Shown here one piece after another: positions 22,456 to 34,130 of a stretch of 64,000 nt of DNA (the first letter of the stretch is position 1; each line of letters opens with the position of its first letter). This DNA is from Chinchilla lanigera (Eukaryota > Chordata > Mammalia > Rodentia > Chinchillidae): contig NW_004955417.1 in NCBI RefSeq assembly GCF_000276665.1, positions 18,277,149-18,341,148 of the forward strand, written 5' to 3'. The position numbers and the translations under genes were made by a program. Under the pieces are notes generated by a model. It was not told the DNA's origin and ran no database searches. It saw only the letters and a program-made list of their open reading frames with translations.

Positions 22456-23334
22456 TCACTACAGCTGCCCTAAAAGCTTCTAAACTTCTTCCTCTCCAGT
22501 TCTGTCTCTTATGCTGCCATCAACAATCCTCAGGTGGGCCTCCCACACCCAGCACCACGCTGATCCAGTTCAGCAGGTGTTACAAGTTGAGCACCAGTTG
22601 TCAGTCCACCAGACCTGCTTAGGGAAGTATTTCTCCATGTTCAGCCATCCCAGAATCCAGAACCTGGGGCAAACAGGGGCCCAGATACTACTTGAGCTGA
22701 CAACAGACCTTGGCATCATACACATGGTGCTGATTTTTCAGTCATGTAAAATGAGGAATTGTGGAGTTATGGAGGCTTCAATCCGGATTTCAGAAGAATG
22801 TGTGGGAGGCAAGAAAAGGGCTTCCAGGAAATGTATGCAGCTGTGAGAGTAAAGCCAAAGGTACATTAGAGAAACCAGGAAGTTGGAGATGATAGAAAGG
22901 TGAAATGTCTACTAAGAAAAACTGTAGGCAGTGAGGGGAACCAACCCAAGGGAGAAGCCATAGATACTGGAACCAGCAAGATCACAGAAGCAGGGCAGTA
23001 CAAATATTACTATCAACTGCCCAGAGAGTTACGGAACTTAACGTTTCCCCTGCTGTGTTACAGTCTTCCTTTGGTTCTGATTCTTCTGGGTACTGTATTC
23101 CTCCTGATTAGAATGGGGATGTTTATCCTTAGTATTGTCAGAAAAATAGAAATATTTGACTTTCTTTTTTATTTTTACAGTAATTCACAATAAAACATTT
23201 GCCTTGAGTCTCAGAGGAGACTTTAGACTTGCAATTCTCAAGGATGCTGAGAATTTTAAGATATGTCGACTTTTAGTGATTGACTAAATACATTTTATAT
23301 AATAAGATGGCAATGATCCTTTTGGAGCCAGGAG

Positions 23335-23632
23335 TTGAATGGTATGTTCTAAATCTAAAATTTCTTTCAGTATTCTTACATTCCAGAGTTGCTTTTGTTA
23401 TAAAAGACAGGTTACTGGCAGAGTTGTATTTTTGGTCCGGCTTCTTCCTGCTCTCTCTGCTTTCTGGCTTCCATGAGGTGAGTAGATTTCCTTCACCAGA
23501 CCTTCAACCATGGCATTTCTGCCTTGAACCCATGGACTGAACCCATTGTGAACCAAATAAGTTTCTACTCCTTTAAGTTGTGTGTTGCACATATTTTGTC
23601 TCATTAACATGAAAATGACTAATGCATCTACC
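23335..23632 (+). mobile_element. MaLR 3' LTR
   Basis: CTCTGCTTTCTGGCTTCCAT, GGCATTTCTGCCTTGAACCC, CCATTGTGAACCAAATAAGT and the closing AACATGAAAATGACTAATGC match the 3' half of a MaLR LTR. The 5' half is degraded. It ends the element that starts at 20765. Confidence 0.65.
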
Positions 23633-23809
23633 CTTGTGTTGTTCTTCTTGGTAGATATGGTCTGGGTTCTTATGCTTAGCATAATTTTATGACACAAACA
23701 TAGGTATGTGTACACAAACATACTGTAGGTATGAAGTATCTATGTCTTTTTATTCTTGAATATAACATTGCACAGGTATATCACAATTTGTTTTTCACTT
23801 CACTGGTTT

Positions 23810-24165
23810 TCCATTACTATAAAAATTATGAGACATAATAAACAGAAAAGGAAGAGTTTTATTTTGATTCATAATTTTACATATTCTAATTCATGATTGT
23901 TTGGCACTGTTCCTTTTAGGTCCAAGGCAAAACAGCATCTCATTGTAGGACAGCATGACAGAAGACTGCTTACTTCTGGAGGTGAGGGGTAAAGATTGAG
24001 AGGAACCCCTTCCAGGTTATATCCCCAGTGACCAAAAGAGCTTCTCCTGGTCCCTGTGTCTCATAGTTCCCATCCAGTGTCAGGGTTATCAAGGTGGGAA
24101 CCAAGTCTCTATAACATGGACCTTTGGAAGACACTCAAACTTCCAACCATAGCATGGACATTTTC
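23810..24165 (-). mobile_element. MaLR solo LTR
   Basis: Reverse LTR: GGAAGAGTTTTATTTTGATT, GTCCAAGGCAAAACAGCATC, GACTGCTTACTTCTGGAGG, TATATCCCCAGTGACC and AAACTTCCAACCATAGCATG. Same family type as the LTRs at 38330, 43520, 45201 and 58140. Confidence 0.65.
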
Positions 24166-24234
24166 TATTTCATAAGTTGTATAATTACTGTTAATTGTGT
24201 ATAACATTTCCCTATTATCCTCATAACACATATA

Positions 24235-25130
24235 GAATCTGGAGAGACGTCTCTTTCATTCCTTACCTTTGTAACTTTTGTATGCTGACGTTTTTCTCAT
24301 CGATATGACTCTGAATTTATCATGGTTAATCAATTGTATCATTTGTTTAAAAGAAACAGATATTTTGTATTATTTATTTTCTTTCTTTTTCTGTTTTGTA
24401 GTCTATTTAGGTAAACATTTCTTCTACTTAAATAAGTGATTCTTTTTAGAAAATATCTTTATATTTCTGGCACTAACTGTGATAATTATCCCATTATGCC
24501 ATCCTTCATTGGTATCACACAGTTATTATATTTACGTTTTTGCAATCTATTTAAAATTCTGCTGATTTTTATGTCTCTTACATTTTCTTTACAGTGAAAA
24601 TATTCTCTAATTTTTAAAATATCATTGTTGATCCACATATTATCTAAATGTTTTTAATTATTTTCAAATTACTTGGGGATTTCTTACAGATCTTTGTTAC
24701 TGACTTCTAATTTAGTTTTTTTTTTATAATCAAAGTACTTTGTATTATGTCTTTAAATTTATTCAAAGTTACTTTATGACTCATAATATTCTATAGTGCA
24801 TTTAACAAATCCTAATATACTTGACAAAAAGTATTTTCTACTGGTTGGAGTACTCTGCACATGTCAGTTAGATCAAACTGGCTCATAAGGTTATTTCATT
24901 CTTCTTTATACATTTATTGTATTTTTTCTTATTGATCAATCAATTGAGAATATTGAAATCCATCACCATACTTGGGCATGTTCATCCCTTACTTTTAAGC
25001 TATACATCCCTTTCTGTTTATTTTAGGTTCTCTTGGGATTTTCTGTTTTATCAAATGTAACAATCTACATTTTAATTAGAGAGTTAGGATATTAATATTT
25101 AATGTGGTTATTCACAGAAAGTAAATCTAT
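24235..25130 (-). mobile_element. L1 ORF2 (linker/endonuclease-side) remnant
   Basis: Reverse L1 ORF2 landmarks in order: TTACTTGGGGATTTCTTACA, TTTTCTACTGGTTGGAGTAC, CACATGTCAGTTAGATCAAA, and a CCATCACCATA segment. This corresponds to sequence between the endonuclease and reverse transcriptase domains. Frames are destroyed. Confidence 0.7.
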
Positions 25131-27089
25131 CATATTGCCATTTCTTTTCTCATCATATCAACAGAAGACAAGAGAGCTTAGTAAGCAGCAAAGCAGTTAT
25201 TCAAATTTATGTTTATTGTATTCTAAATTCCATTTTTAATTACTTCCTGACATAAATGCATAGAATTGTAAAGCATTCATGTGTTATTCATACATACATT
25301 CATTCATTGTATAAATATTTATCAGCTGTCATAGATTATGCTTGCTCATGAAAGTAATTATACCCAGTGGATAGTAGTAACAGAGTCAAAAATTACCCAA
25401 TTATTTGGACAGTAGATTTCATCATTGTCCTACTGTGTAAAACTACTTTTGCTAAGGCTTTAATCTCCTGCACGCTTAATGACAGATTCTTTGCAAGGCT
25501 CCCTGCCCTCTCCCTCTCAAAGGATGTGCTAGTCTGCTAGGACATTAATGAGTCTGTGCATGTAAAGGAGAAAGAACATTATTCCCCACAGTACAACTTG
25601 CTCTGTTCAACAAGTTTTGGGCCAGGGGAGTTGTCTTGCAGATGAATTATAAGCTTATGTACATATCACTCTTGGCCTGAATTTCGGGGTGTGTTTGTTC
25701 TACATCAAAAATTCAGGAGTGAATGTTTATTGTTTTACTGCTTTTTTTCAATAAAGACAAATTTTTCTCTCTCCATTTTCTTTTGTTTAATCTACAACTT
25801 CTTGTCGTGCTTTTTCTCCAGGATTTCTTTCATTCCCACTAAATGCCTTTATTGTGTCAACATTTTAAAACTGAACATTGGCTGACACTGTTCTTTTAAT
25901 TCTCATATGAAAATTTCCTTTGTGTCTTATCAACATGGATGCTTTTTCACCTAGAGATATTGATTACAAGTGCTACAAAAATTGCTGGAATTAAATGTAT
26001 AATGTAACAAGTAGCTTGGGTCTAGTGAATAAATAATCAGTCGGTGATTGACTTGGAAGTTTCCTTCGTATAGTTAACCTATTGTTAACAGTTCTTGCAT
26101 GAAAAAGTCTTATAGAAAAATTCCTTCAGCCATTTCAGAATGCCCCCACAGTTTTTAAAAGTATATCACCTCTGGCACCTCCTACTGTAAAGATGAAGAC
26201 TATGGCGGCAAAACAAAATTTTAAATCATACAAGAAGGAGGCAATTGGTAGATAATCTTCAAATTATAAGATGTATACAATTATACATGATTTATTTCTC
26301 ACTGATACATAGGTGAAATTGAAGTTTTCACCACAACATACAAAATTGTAAGCACAAAATTTGTTTCCCTATTTTGATTAACAGGCTGAGATTAAAATTA
26401 CAAGAATTTGTACATTTTAAAGGTCAAATCCTAGTTTGTCTCTTTATAAATTCCCAAATCTTCCACATGAAATAATGTCTAATGAACACATAGCAATCAC
26501 ACTGCAAATGAAATTGAATTATATTTTTATTATTTCTTCAAAAAATTTCTTTGTAAAATTGTCATGATGTAAAGACACAATCAGAGTACGCAGTTTTGTG
26601 ACGCTCTTAGAATTTGTAAGTCTTCAAAAATTTGTAATTTATTGGAATTTACTAATCATTCTAAATATTTATTTTCTATAAGCATTAAAGGAAACTCAGT
26701 ACCTACTAAGACTGTGAGTGAGAAAAGCTTATGTAGAAATTGGAGTGTGTTAGCTAATGATGTTTAAAGGCTAGAACAAACCCTGATTCTAATGGGTTTG
26801 TAGGCTCCAGAAAAAACTGATATTTTATCCTAATCAAGTGGGTTTCTCCTTTAAAAAATAGAGTAAAAAACTAAAATAATATAAAATGAAATAAAAGTTA
26901 CCCTGATTACTGTGTCCAACGTAGATTAGGGATAGTTAATAAGGCTCAAATTGGATAGGAGTTGAAAATACATTTTCTTGTTGAGACTTTGTATATTGAT
27001 AGTTTGGCCAAGAATTTCATGAGAAAAAAGATGTAAAAGGTTAGGGAAAGTGGAGATGTAATGTGCTCTTTACAAAAGAGGTTTTTAGC
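25131..27089. other. Unassigned, single-copy-like sequence
   Basis: About 2 kb without a recognised repeat. The stretch 25440-25680 is less AT-rich (CACGCTTAATGACAGATTCT, CAAAGGATGTGCTAGTCTGC) and could be conserved non-coding DNA, but nothing in the sequence alone proves this. Confidence 0.45.
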
Positions 27090-27320
27090 TTTGTTTTTTC
27101 ATTCTTACATCTGGTAATATGAGCAATGTAATTGAGGATAGTGATATGTAATGTAACAACCAGTTGATTCGTATTAGTTTGTCTTGACACCCTGTATCAC
27201 TTTGAATGTTCTTGCTTTGATTTGTTTATGTTTGTGATACTGGTATGCTGCTACCATTCTACTTCTTTGCTTGTTTCTCATTTACTACTCTCTTTAAAAT
27301 AAAAAAAAATAAAATAAAAC
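27090..27320 (+). repeat. Interspersed repeat X, copy C
   Basis: CATTCTTACATCTGGTAATA, TGATATGTAATGTAACAACC, GTATTAGTTTGTCTTGACAC and the end CTCTCTTTAAAATAAA followed by A-rich sequence match copy B (8455-8780). The A-rich terminus supports spread by LINE machinery. Confidence 0.6.
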
Positions 27321-30295
27321 ATGTTAACTGTTAAGAAGACATGCAAAAGGAAACTGATACAGTTCTCATAGATATTTATTTTGACCCTTTGGATAAAATG
27401 TTAGTACATTTTCTAACATAAGGTAAAATAAAAATAAAAGACATTTGGGCATGTGGAAAGTTTATAAACAGATACACCAAAAGGAGAAGGCAAAGAGACC
27501 AAATATTTCAAAGAGACAGGCACTGAAATGTGAAGGTTCACAAGCTGTAGCCTATGCCAAATAGTCTCTGCTGAGATGCTGAGACTCATGAAGACAATAG
27601 GAGCTCTTGGATTTAAAAATAGTTACTTTCCCAAGAACACTAGTATTCTGGATAAGTTTGAACCTCTTGCTGGGTAGGTTGGTTTGAAGAGTAGTACAGA
27701 GTGAGAAGATTGCCTTCAATAACAAATTCTTCAAAAAGAGTTTACTGAAGCTGAGCAGAGAAATACCAAAAATACAGAATAAAATGTAGCCTACAAAATT
27801 ACTAGTGAGCAAAGTATTCTAGCCAATTCCTATGAAAGTGGAGAGTGATTCTTCTAACAGTAAAAATAAGGACATTGAAAATTTGGTGATGCAAGGAAGA
27901 CAACACAGTTCAGAGGCTTATGGATAAATGTTCGAGTTTGGGTTTTTCCAACAGCCAAAAATGAGCTGAGAGAAGAATCCAAGTACAGGCAGTTTATATT
28001 GGTGGTGCAGAAATACTCATGAGGAGTAGGAAATTTAAACTGGAAAGGAAAGGTAGCGTATAAATTATATTATCTAGAGAGCTAACATCCTGAACTATAA
28101 CCTAGAACACATTTATTATCCTCTTCAAGAGATAAGAAGTGGGAATAAATTTATTTGAAAGCTTCTAGTTGTGAGTTCCTGGTTCTGATAGCATCTAGTA
28201 TCCTTCCTTTGAAAAAGCCCTGGGACAGAGACAATGATAGTGCCTGCTAGAACTGGCCCAAGACACCAGAGCTGCTAATGGCTTAAGGGTACGCATGGAA
28301 CACCTATAGCATCATCCGAGAAAAACAGATGTGTTACAAACCCAGTTTAAAGCACATTATGGCTTAAGATTGTAAATATTATAACATATGAATTATCACA
28401 CTTGTACAACTTTAAATACTTATTGCAGTGATCAAAACTAGAGAAAAATGTCATACTTAATTATTAATCTCAAACGTTTGGATAGAATAGATTGCAGAAT
28501 AAAAGCATTGGTTATTCTTATCAACTGAAAAATAATTTGCCATTCATTTTAGATTTAGTTTTAGGATGACACGTGGAACTTATTAAATACATTTTATCAT
28601 TTTACCTAATCCAATTACCTGATGTTGAGGCTACAGATGATAAGATTGAAAGAGACAGGGTGATTTCTTTTGTTAACACTTAAATTAATTTTTAAAAGTT
28701 CAGATAGACTAGCTCTAATTGTTCCATAGTCATGAATGCTTAAACTGAAGAAATCTCTAACCAGAAACTATTTCATAAGAACAAGAATTTGGAAAACAAC
28801 TATAGTGATTAAATTCATAGAAAAATTATGAATGTTTTGCCCAGTGTGAAACAATCTACCAATTCAATTCAGAGAATTGTAAAGACGGTGTGACGGTGAA
28901 AGCTAGAGTTTTAAATATTAATTCCTTCCATTGGAAAGGTAACAGTGCTCCTTTAAACTCTTACATCATGGTCCCAGTTGGTAGTTGATGATTCTGACAA
29001 ATTGTGATGGTATCTACTTACCAAAGCCAAGAGCTTTCAAGCTGTTATACAACACTGACTTTCTGATGTTGATATGAGTATGAGGTTTTATTTTAATATT
29101 ATCTTGAAACTCTGACTCCTCTATAGTGCTAGAGAAGACTGTGACAGCCAGTGAGAATCACATTGTGTATAAGGCGAAAATTTCACTCTGATGGAAGAAA
29201 AAGAGACAATTCAAATGACTACAAATTACTATGAATCAGTCCCGTAGATTAAAAAAATAAACCAGCTTTCCATTAGCTACAAATAATGCACTTTTACATA
29301 AATCTTTCTCTGCTATTCAGAGTTTTAATATGATAGCTAAGTGGGAAATAATGTCTTATGGTACAACTATAGGCATTCCATAAAAATGTGAAATTGTGAA
29401 AATTAAATTTTAAATAAAGACTTTGTCTTTTAGTATCTTATGAAATATTTTTAGTACTTTGATGAAAAATAAATTGTATCTCTCACCAAGTTAGCAGTCA
29501 CGAAACCAGAAAAATAAATTGTATCTCTCACCAAGTTAGCAGTCACGAAACCAGAACAACTGCTTAGAAAAGGGCACCTCCATTACAATGGCACAGGGGA
29601 ATGGCTGACACGTGGAGTGGATGTGGTCAGTTCAAGAATGTAAGGCTAATCAGAGAGAAGCAATGACCACAGGAGTATTGCATAACACTACTGGCTGCCC
29701 GATAGGATAAGGTTACAGGAAGGAAGGAGTCTTCCTCCATAGCTGAGCTATCAGAAACTGCAATCCATGGTCATCTCACAGAATGGAAAACGGCGAGGGA
29801 ACTTCAAAGTAACAGCAAAGTCAGAGAGAAACTCATGGCCAGGCAATGTCGCTCAGAAGCAACGTAAGGAGGCTTTGAACTTGAAAGTTCTAAGGAGCTG
29901 TGGCAATCAGGGGCCTTTTAGGGTTACGGGGTTGTCATTTCTATGGCTAGGAGATGATGCGTGGATATTCACACAGAGTAGAAATTAAATTGGCTCAAAA
30001 TTAGTAAAATTTTGATGATCTGAGCTATGCTTCCACTAATTGTCTGTTGAAAATTTGAGTTACGTGCCTCACAGTATGCCTTGCAGCTAATGATTCCAGT
30101 CTGCTGTGAGGTAAATTGTGCAGGGACCAACCAATATAGGGTGCCATCTTTGGCCCATTTATGTGGCAATCCCTCCTTTGGCTGCCTGTCATTTAATAAT
30201 CTAAATTGTATTAAAATTGCATAATATCTGAGTTTAGAACCAGTGATAAAACATCCTAAGACATACAGTTCTACAAGCACACAAATTTAAATTTC
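27321..30295. other. Unassigned sequence with one perfect tandem duplication
   Basis: About 3 kb with no recognised SINE, L1 or LTR. Contains the 45-bp duplication at 29464-29553 and a moderately GC-rich stretch at 29560-30200 that may be an unrecognised LTR or unique sequence. The ORFs here (73 and 103 codons) look like chance. Confidence 0.45.
29464..29553. repeat. Perfect 45-bp tandem duplication
   Basis: 29464-29508 and 29509-29553 are identical (GAAAAATAAATTGTATCTCT ... CACGAAACCA). Perfect identity implies a recent event, possibly polymorphic, or an assembly artefact. Confidence 0.97.
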
Positions 30296-30313
30296 AAAGG
30301 CAATCCATATATA

Positions 30314-30436
30314 TATATATTTTTTGTTTGTTTGTTTGTTTGTTTGTTTGTTTTTTCTCCGGTACTGGGAACCGAACTCACGACCTTGCGCATGCCAGGC
30401 AGGCGCTTTTGCCGCTGAGCTAAATCCCCAGCCCCT
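30314..30436 (-). mobile_element. ID SINE
   Basis: Tail (TTTG)n on +, then TTTCTCCGGTACTGGGAACC and an intact core. The perfect 18-bp TSD AAAGGCAATCCATATATA lies at 30296-30313 and 30437-30454. The (TA)n next to the tail is part of the target. Confidence 0.96.
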
Positions 30437-30454
30437 AAAGGCAATCCATATATA

Positions 30455-31479
30455 GTCTGCCCATTTAGTGGGTGGAATCTAGGAGACTAGACAGAAAGGA
30501 CTGTGCTTTGTTCTGTTCAGTCAACTGTATGACATTATGCCCTTTTTGTGTACGTTCTAGCTGTCTGTAAAACTTGGTGCATATTACCTAATACATACAA
30601 AAAGACATGCTACTAAGTGCACAGATTTCCCCTTCATGAAAACTAGGGCTATGTATTGAGGCAATTTAAAGTATGGGGAGATTGATCTAAGAAATGTACT
30701 CCTTGGGTCATTTGTTTAAATTGTGTGGATGATTCAATGGTTATAACTATCTGTGTTTTACACACTGCTCTGCATGTATGCTGCTCCTACTGCTTCGAAA
30801 ATCATTCATCCTAGGGTGTTTAACAGCAGGGGGAGAATCAGAAAGAAATATTTTTTTGTAGCCGTCAAAAGTTGTAGTTAGCCTTGTATGGATTTGCAGA
30901 GAAGAGTTGGGAGAGATTGTCACCTGGTAAAGATCTTTTGGATTTTTGAGCAAACCAAGAGGTGCAGGAAATATCAAAGGTAAGATGAAGCTTGTGATAG
31001 AGGCAGACTTTTGAGCTGCTTCCAGGTTCGGTAGATACCTGCCATTACTTATATTCTCTGTATTCCCATGAAAATCATCTTGTGTGGTTTAATGCAGTTT
31101 TAGATAGTATTAATAGATTTGTAGTGTTCTATACTCGAAGAAGCTTGAGTATTATTTGACTTACTTTCAAAATCTAGGTCACTAGGCTGAACCTACTCTT
31201 TCCCATATATTTGTGTGTCATTTGCTTCTGAGTATTATTGTTGGACATAGATGTTAAGACAACAGGCTGTCTAGATAAAGAAGTTTTATGGGGCTATTGA
31301 CCACAGAAGACATAATGAACACTGCGTGGAAACACCAGGTGGGAAATATCATACATCTGTACTATACTCTGAGGTTAGCACTAACTTCATGTGGAGGTTG
31401 AGTTATTGAACTGAAGGTAATATAACTGAAGGCATTAATTTTTAATATTAGTCAATTTTTATCAAGAGCTTTAGAATAG
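30455..31479. other. No feature recognised
   Basis: About 1 kb of unassigned DNA of ordinary composition. No splice-flanked open frame stands out. Confidence 0.45.
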
Positions 31480-32000
31480 TCTTATGTTTACAGAAAATGA
31501 TGCAAGAATAGTACAGAAAAGTCCTCCACATTTATCATTTTTTTGCTGTAACACTTGTGGGATGTTTATCATAACTAACAAATAAGGGTAATTAAGCTTC
31601 TTCTCTGTTCAGATTTCACTAATTATTTTTCTCCTAGTATCCACTTTGTGTTCCAAGATTTAATTAAATTTACCGTATTACACTTGGTCACTATGTACCC
31701 TTTTGTCCCCTCTTGTCTGAGATGGTTTCTTTATTTCTCAGGACCCTGAGAGTTTAGATAAATATTAATTAGGTATTTGGTAAAACATTTACATTAGTAT
31801 GTTCTGATGTCTTTCCAATGATTATACCCACATGATGGGTTTCTTCATCACATCGTATCAGCAGTATGTGTTAGCAATTTTGACTCACCAGTGGTGACAT
31901 TAACCTTGACCATTTGGGTATGGCAGAGTTTGATAGTTATCTCAAATATACAATTACACTTTTCTCTTTTCCTTTGTTCTTTTCTTAGGAAGAAATCATT
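31480..32000. mobile_element. Ancient LINE-like fragment, probably L1M
   Basis: A series of words (CAAGAATAGTACAGAAAAGT, TTGTCCCCTCTTGTCTGAGA, TTTCTCAGGACCCTGAGAG, GTGGTGACATTAACCTTGAC, TACACTTTTCTCTTTTCC) follows a common ancient mammalian LINE-like repeat. Family and orientation are uncertain. Confidence 0.4.
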
Positions 32001-32689
32001 GAACTATTTATTGATATCATTATGGCTATAGGAATGTTTCATACAAATGGATTATATATTTATTTTTTGCATGTACATTATATTTATATTTGCATGTACA
32101 GATATTTATTTTGCATGTACATCATTATAAATCAAAATTATTTTATATACATATACAATGCACACATGCATACAATTTCATTTGCATATAATCATCATTT
32201 GTAGCTTAAATGGTCTAGCAAATGAAACTCTTTCAGTTCATTCCCAGCTGTGTTTCTCACATGCCTTGTCTTATCTTCTGGCACAAGTAATAAGAAATAA
32301 TGTGAAGAAGCCCAGACACTGTTTCCCTACCCACCTCTGCAAGGTAATTCCTTGCATAACTGTAGGACAACATTAAAATGAGAAAACATGCATCAAGATA
32401 ATACACCAAATTCATTTTGTATTTTCACATTTTAAAAGAAATTCACTTTGTGTGTGCATGTATTTAGTTATATAAAATTTTGTCTCATATGTGCAATCAT
32501 GTACCACCATCTTAAGATAAACAACCATCACAAGACTAAGACTTCCTGTGCCACTTTTCTTGTGACACACCCTTCTCTGTCCACCTCTCATCTCCAAATT
32601 TCTGACAGTCACTAATCTGTCATACATCTTCACATTTTTCATTTTGAGAAGGTAATATTGATGGACTCAGAAATAACATAATGAGAAAT
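32001..32689. other. Unassigned; three spaced TTGCATGTACA repeats
   Basis: At 32065-32120 the word TTGCATGTACA occurs three times at roughly 25-bp spacing, one within ATTTGCAT (the octamer motif on the opposite strand). TA-rich sequence follows. No gene. Confidence 0.45.
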
Positions 32690-33283
32690 AATTTTATGGG
32701 CTTATTTCACTAAATAAAATCCCTTGAGATCCAAGTAAAGCAGTAGATTTTTTTCCCTTTCCCTTGTTTTCGTTGTTCACTTGGATTCTATAGCAACTCT
32801 GAATGCATTATATTTGTTTAGTCATTCACTTGAAGGACATTAAGTTGGTTCCAGGTTTCGGTTATTGTGAATAATGCCCCGATGAGTACTTTCGTGCAGG
32901 TTTTTCACTGAACATAAGTTTTCATTTTTCTGGGATAAATGCCCAAAGTGTAGATAGGCTGGATCCTATGATAGACGCATACATAGTTTCATCAGAAAAT
33001 GTCATGCCATTTGCCAAACTGGCTGTACCATTTTACTTTCCAGCAGAAATTTAGGAGTGGTGCAATTTGTATACATTCCAGCCTGCTTTCATAGGATCAC
33101 TCTTTAATTTTAGCCATTAGAATTATATAGTGACATCTCATTATTTTATTTTGCATTTCTCTAATGATTAAGTGTTGAACATTCATTTGTATCCTTTTAT
33201 TTTATCTTTTTCCCATTTTATAATCTCATATTTTTCAGATCATTTTTTCATTCATATTTTTCATTTTACTGTTATCATGATTA

Positions 33284-33362
33284 TTTCTGGTGCTGGGGAT
33301 TGAACTCAGAACCTCACACATTCTGAGTAAGTGCTCTACCACTGAACTGTATCTCTAGCCTC
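33284..33362 (-). mobile_element. Older ID-type SINE inside L1
   Basis: TGGTGCTGGGGATTGAACTC, TGAGTAAGTGCTCTACCACT and TGAACTGTATCTCTAGCC match a tRNA-derived ID-like SINE in reverse. It differs from the GGTACC-bearing copies and represents an earlier subfamily. Confidence 0.8.
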
Positions 33363-34023
33363 TTCATTTTGGTGTTTAATGGTGAGCAGTGTGGCTTGTT
33401 TATGTATTCTAGGTACAAGTATTTTGTTGGAGTAGATAGCGTCTATGTATTTTTTCTGGCACATAACTTCTATTTTTATCTTCTTAACTGTGTGTTTCTT
33501 TTTGTTTGAAATGCTGATTTCTCATCAATTTTATTTAACCATGAGTCTGGAGGAAGAAAATGTATTATTTTGGTGAGGTTTGTCAATTCTTTAACTGATT
33601 TTTGTATTACATGTAAGAACTCTTTCACTATATTTTGCCAAATTTTATATATTTTTTCTCTACAATAACTTTTATGATTAACTTTTAGTAAATTTTCCAC
33701 TAATGTGAAGCTTAGGCCCAGATTAAGTGATTTTTCCTTATCGGCCTCCAGTTGTTCCGTTATTATATTTACAAGGATTATCTGTCCTTGATTTCATCAT
33801 TTTTCCAACTTTGCCAGATATAGACATCATTTATCAGTTCTACTTCTAAATTTTCTAATGTATTTCATTGGTCTATGTGTTTGTCCTTCTGCTAATATTA
33901 AACTCTTAATTCCTATTGTTGCATAATAAGTTATATAAGTAATAGCGATTTTTCTCAATTCATTCTGCTTTTTTTCTGAAAAAAAAAATTTTGGGGGTGT
34001 TTGTGTGTGTGTGTGTAGGTGTA

Positions 34024-34130
34024 CTTGAGACAGGGTCTTGCTGTGCAGTTCAGGCTGGCCTTGAGCTCACTTTGTAAGCCAGGTTGGCCTCAAACTCACA
34101 ATGATCCTCCTGCCTCAGCCTCTCTTCCAA
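34024..34130 (-). mobile_element. B1 SINE, 5'-truncated, inside L1
   Basis: GAGACAGGGTCTTGCTGTGC, GGCTGGCCTTGAGCTCAC, GTTGGCCTCAAACTCACAAT and CCTCCTGCCTCAGCCTC are a reverse B1 with the internal duplicated block typical of rodent B1. The 5' end (Pol III A box side) is missing. A (GT)n tract at about 33994-34017 adjoins its tail. Confidence 0.92.

Larger units (their letters stand above)
21083..23334 (+). mobile_element. MaLR internal region
   Basis: Moderately GC-rich sequence between two same-strand MaLR LTRs, with internal-region words (CCTGGCAGAACATGTTTTCA, GAAAGGAAGTGCCTATAAAA, TGGGGATGTTTATCCTTAG, GTCTCAGAGGAGACTTTAGA). MaLR internals are short and carry at most gag-derived relics. The ORFs at 22511-22846 and 22900-23193 are not recognisable proteins. 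It contains two internal tandem duplications (21898 and 22146). Confidence 0.6.

Noticed and set aside
22900..23193. 97-codon ORF with a hydrophobic segment
   Set aside because: It lies in MaLR internal sequence. The hydrophobic stretch is a T-rich region read in frame, not an envelope domain.
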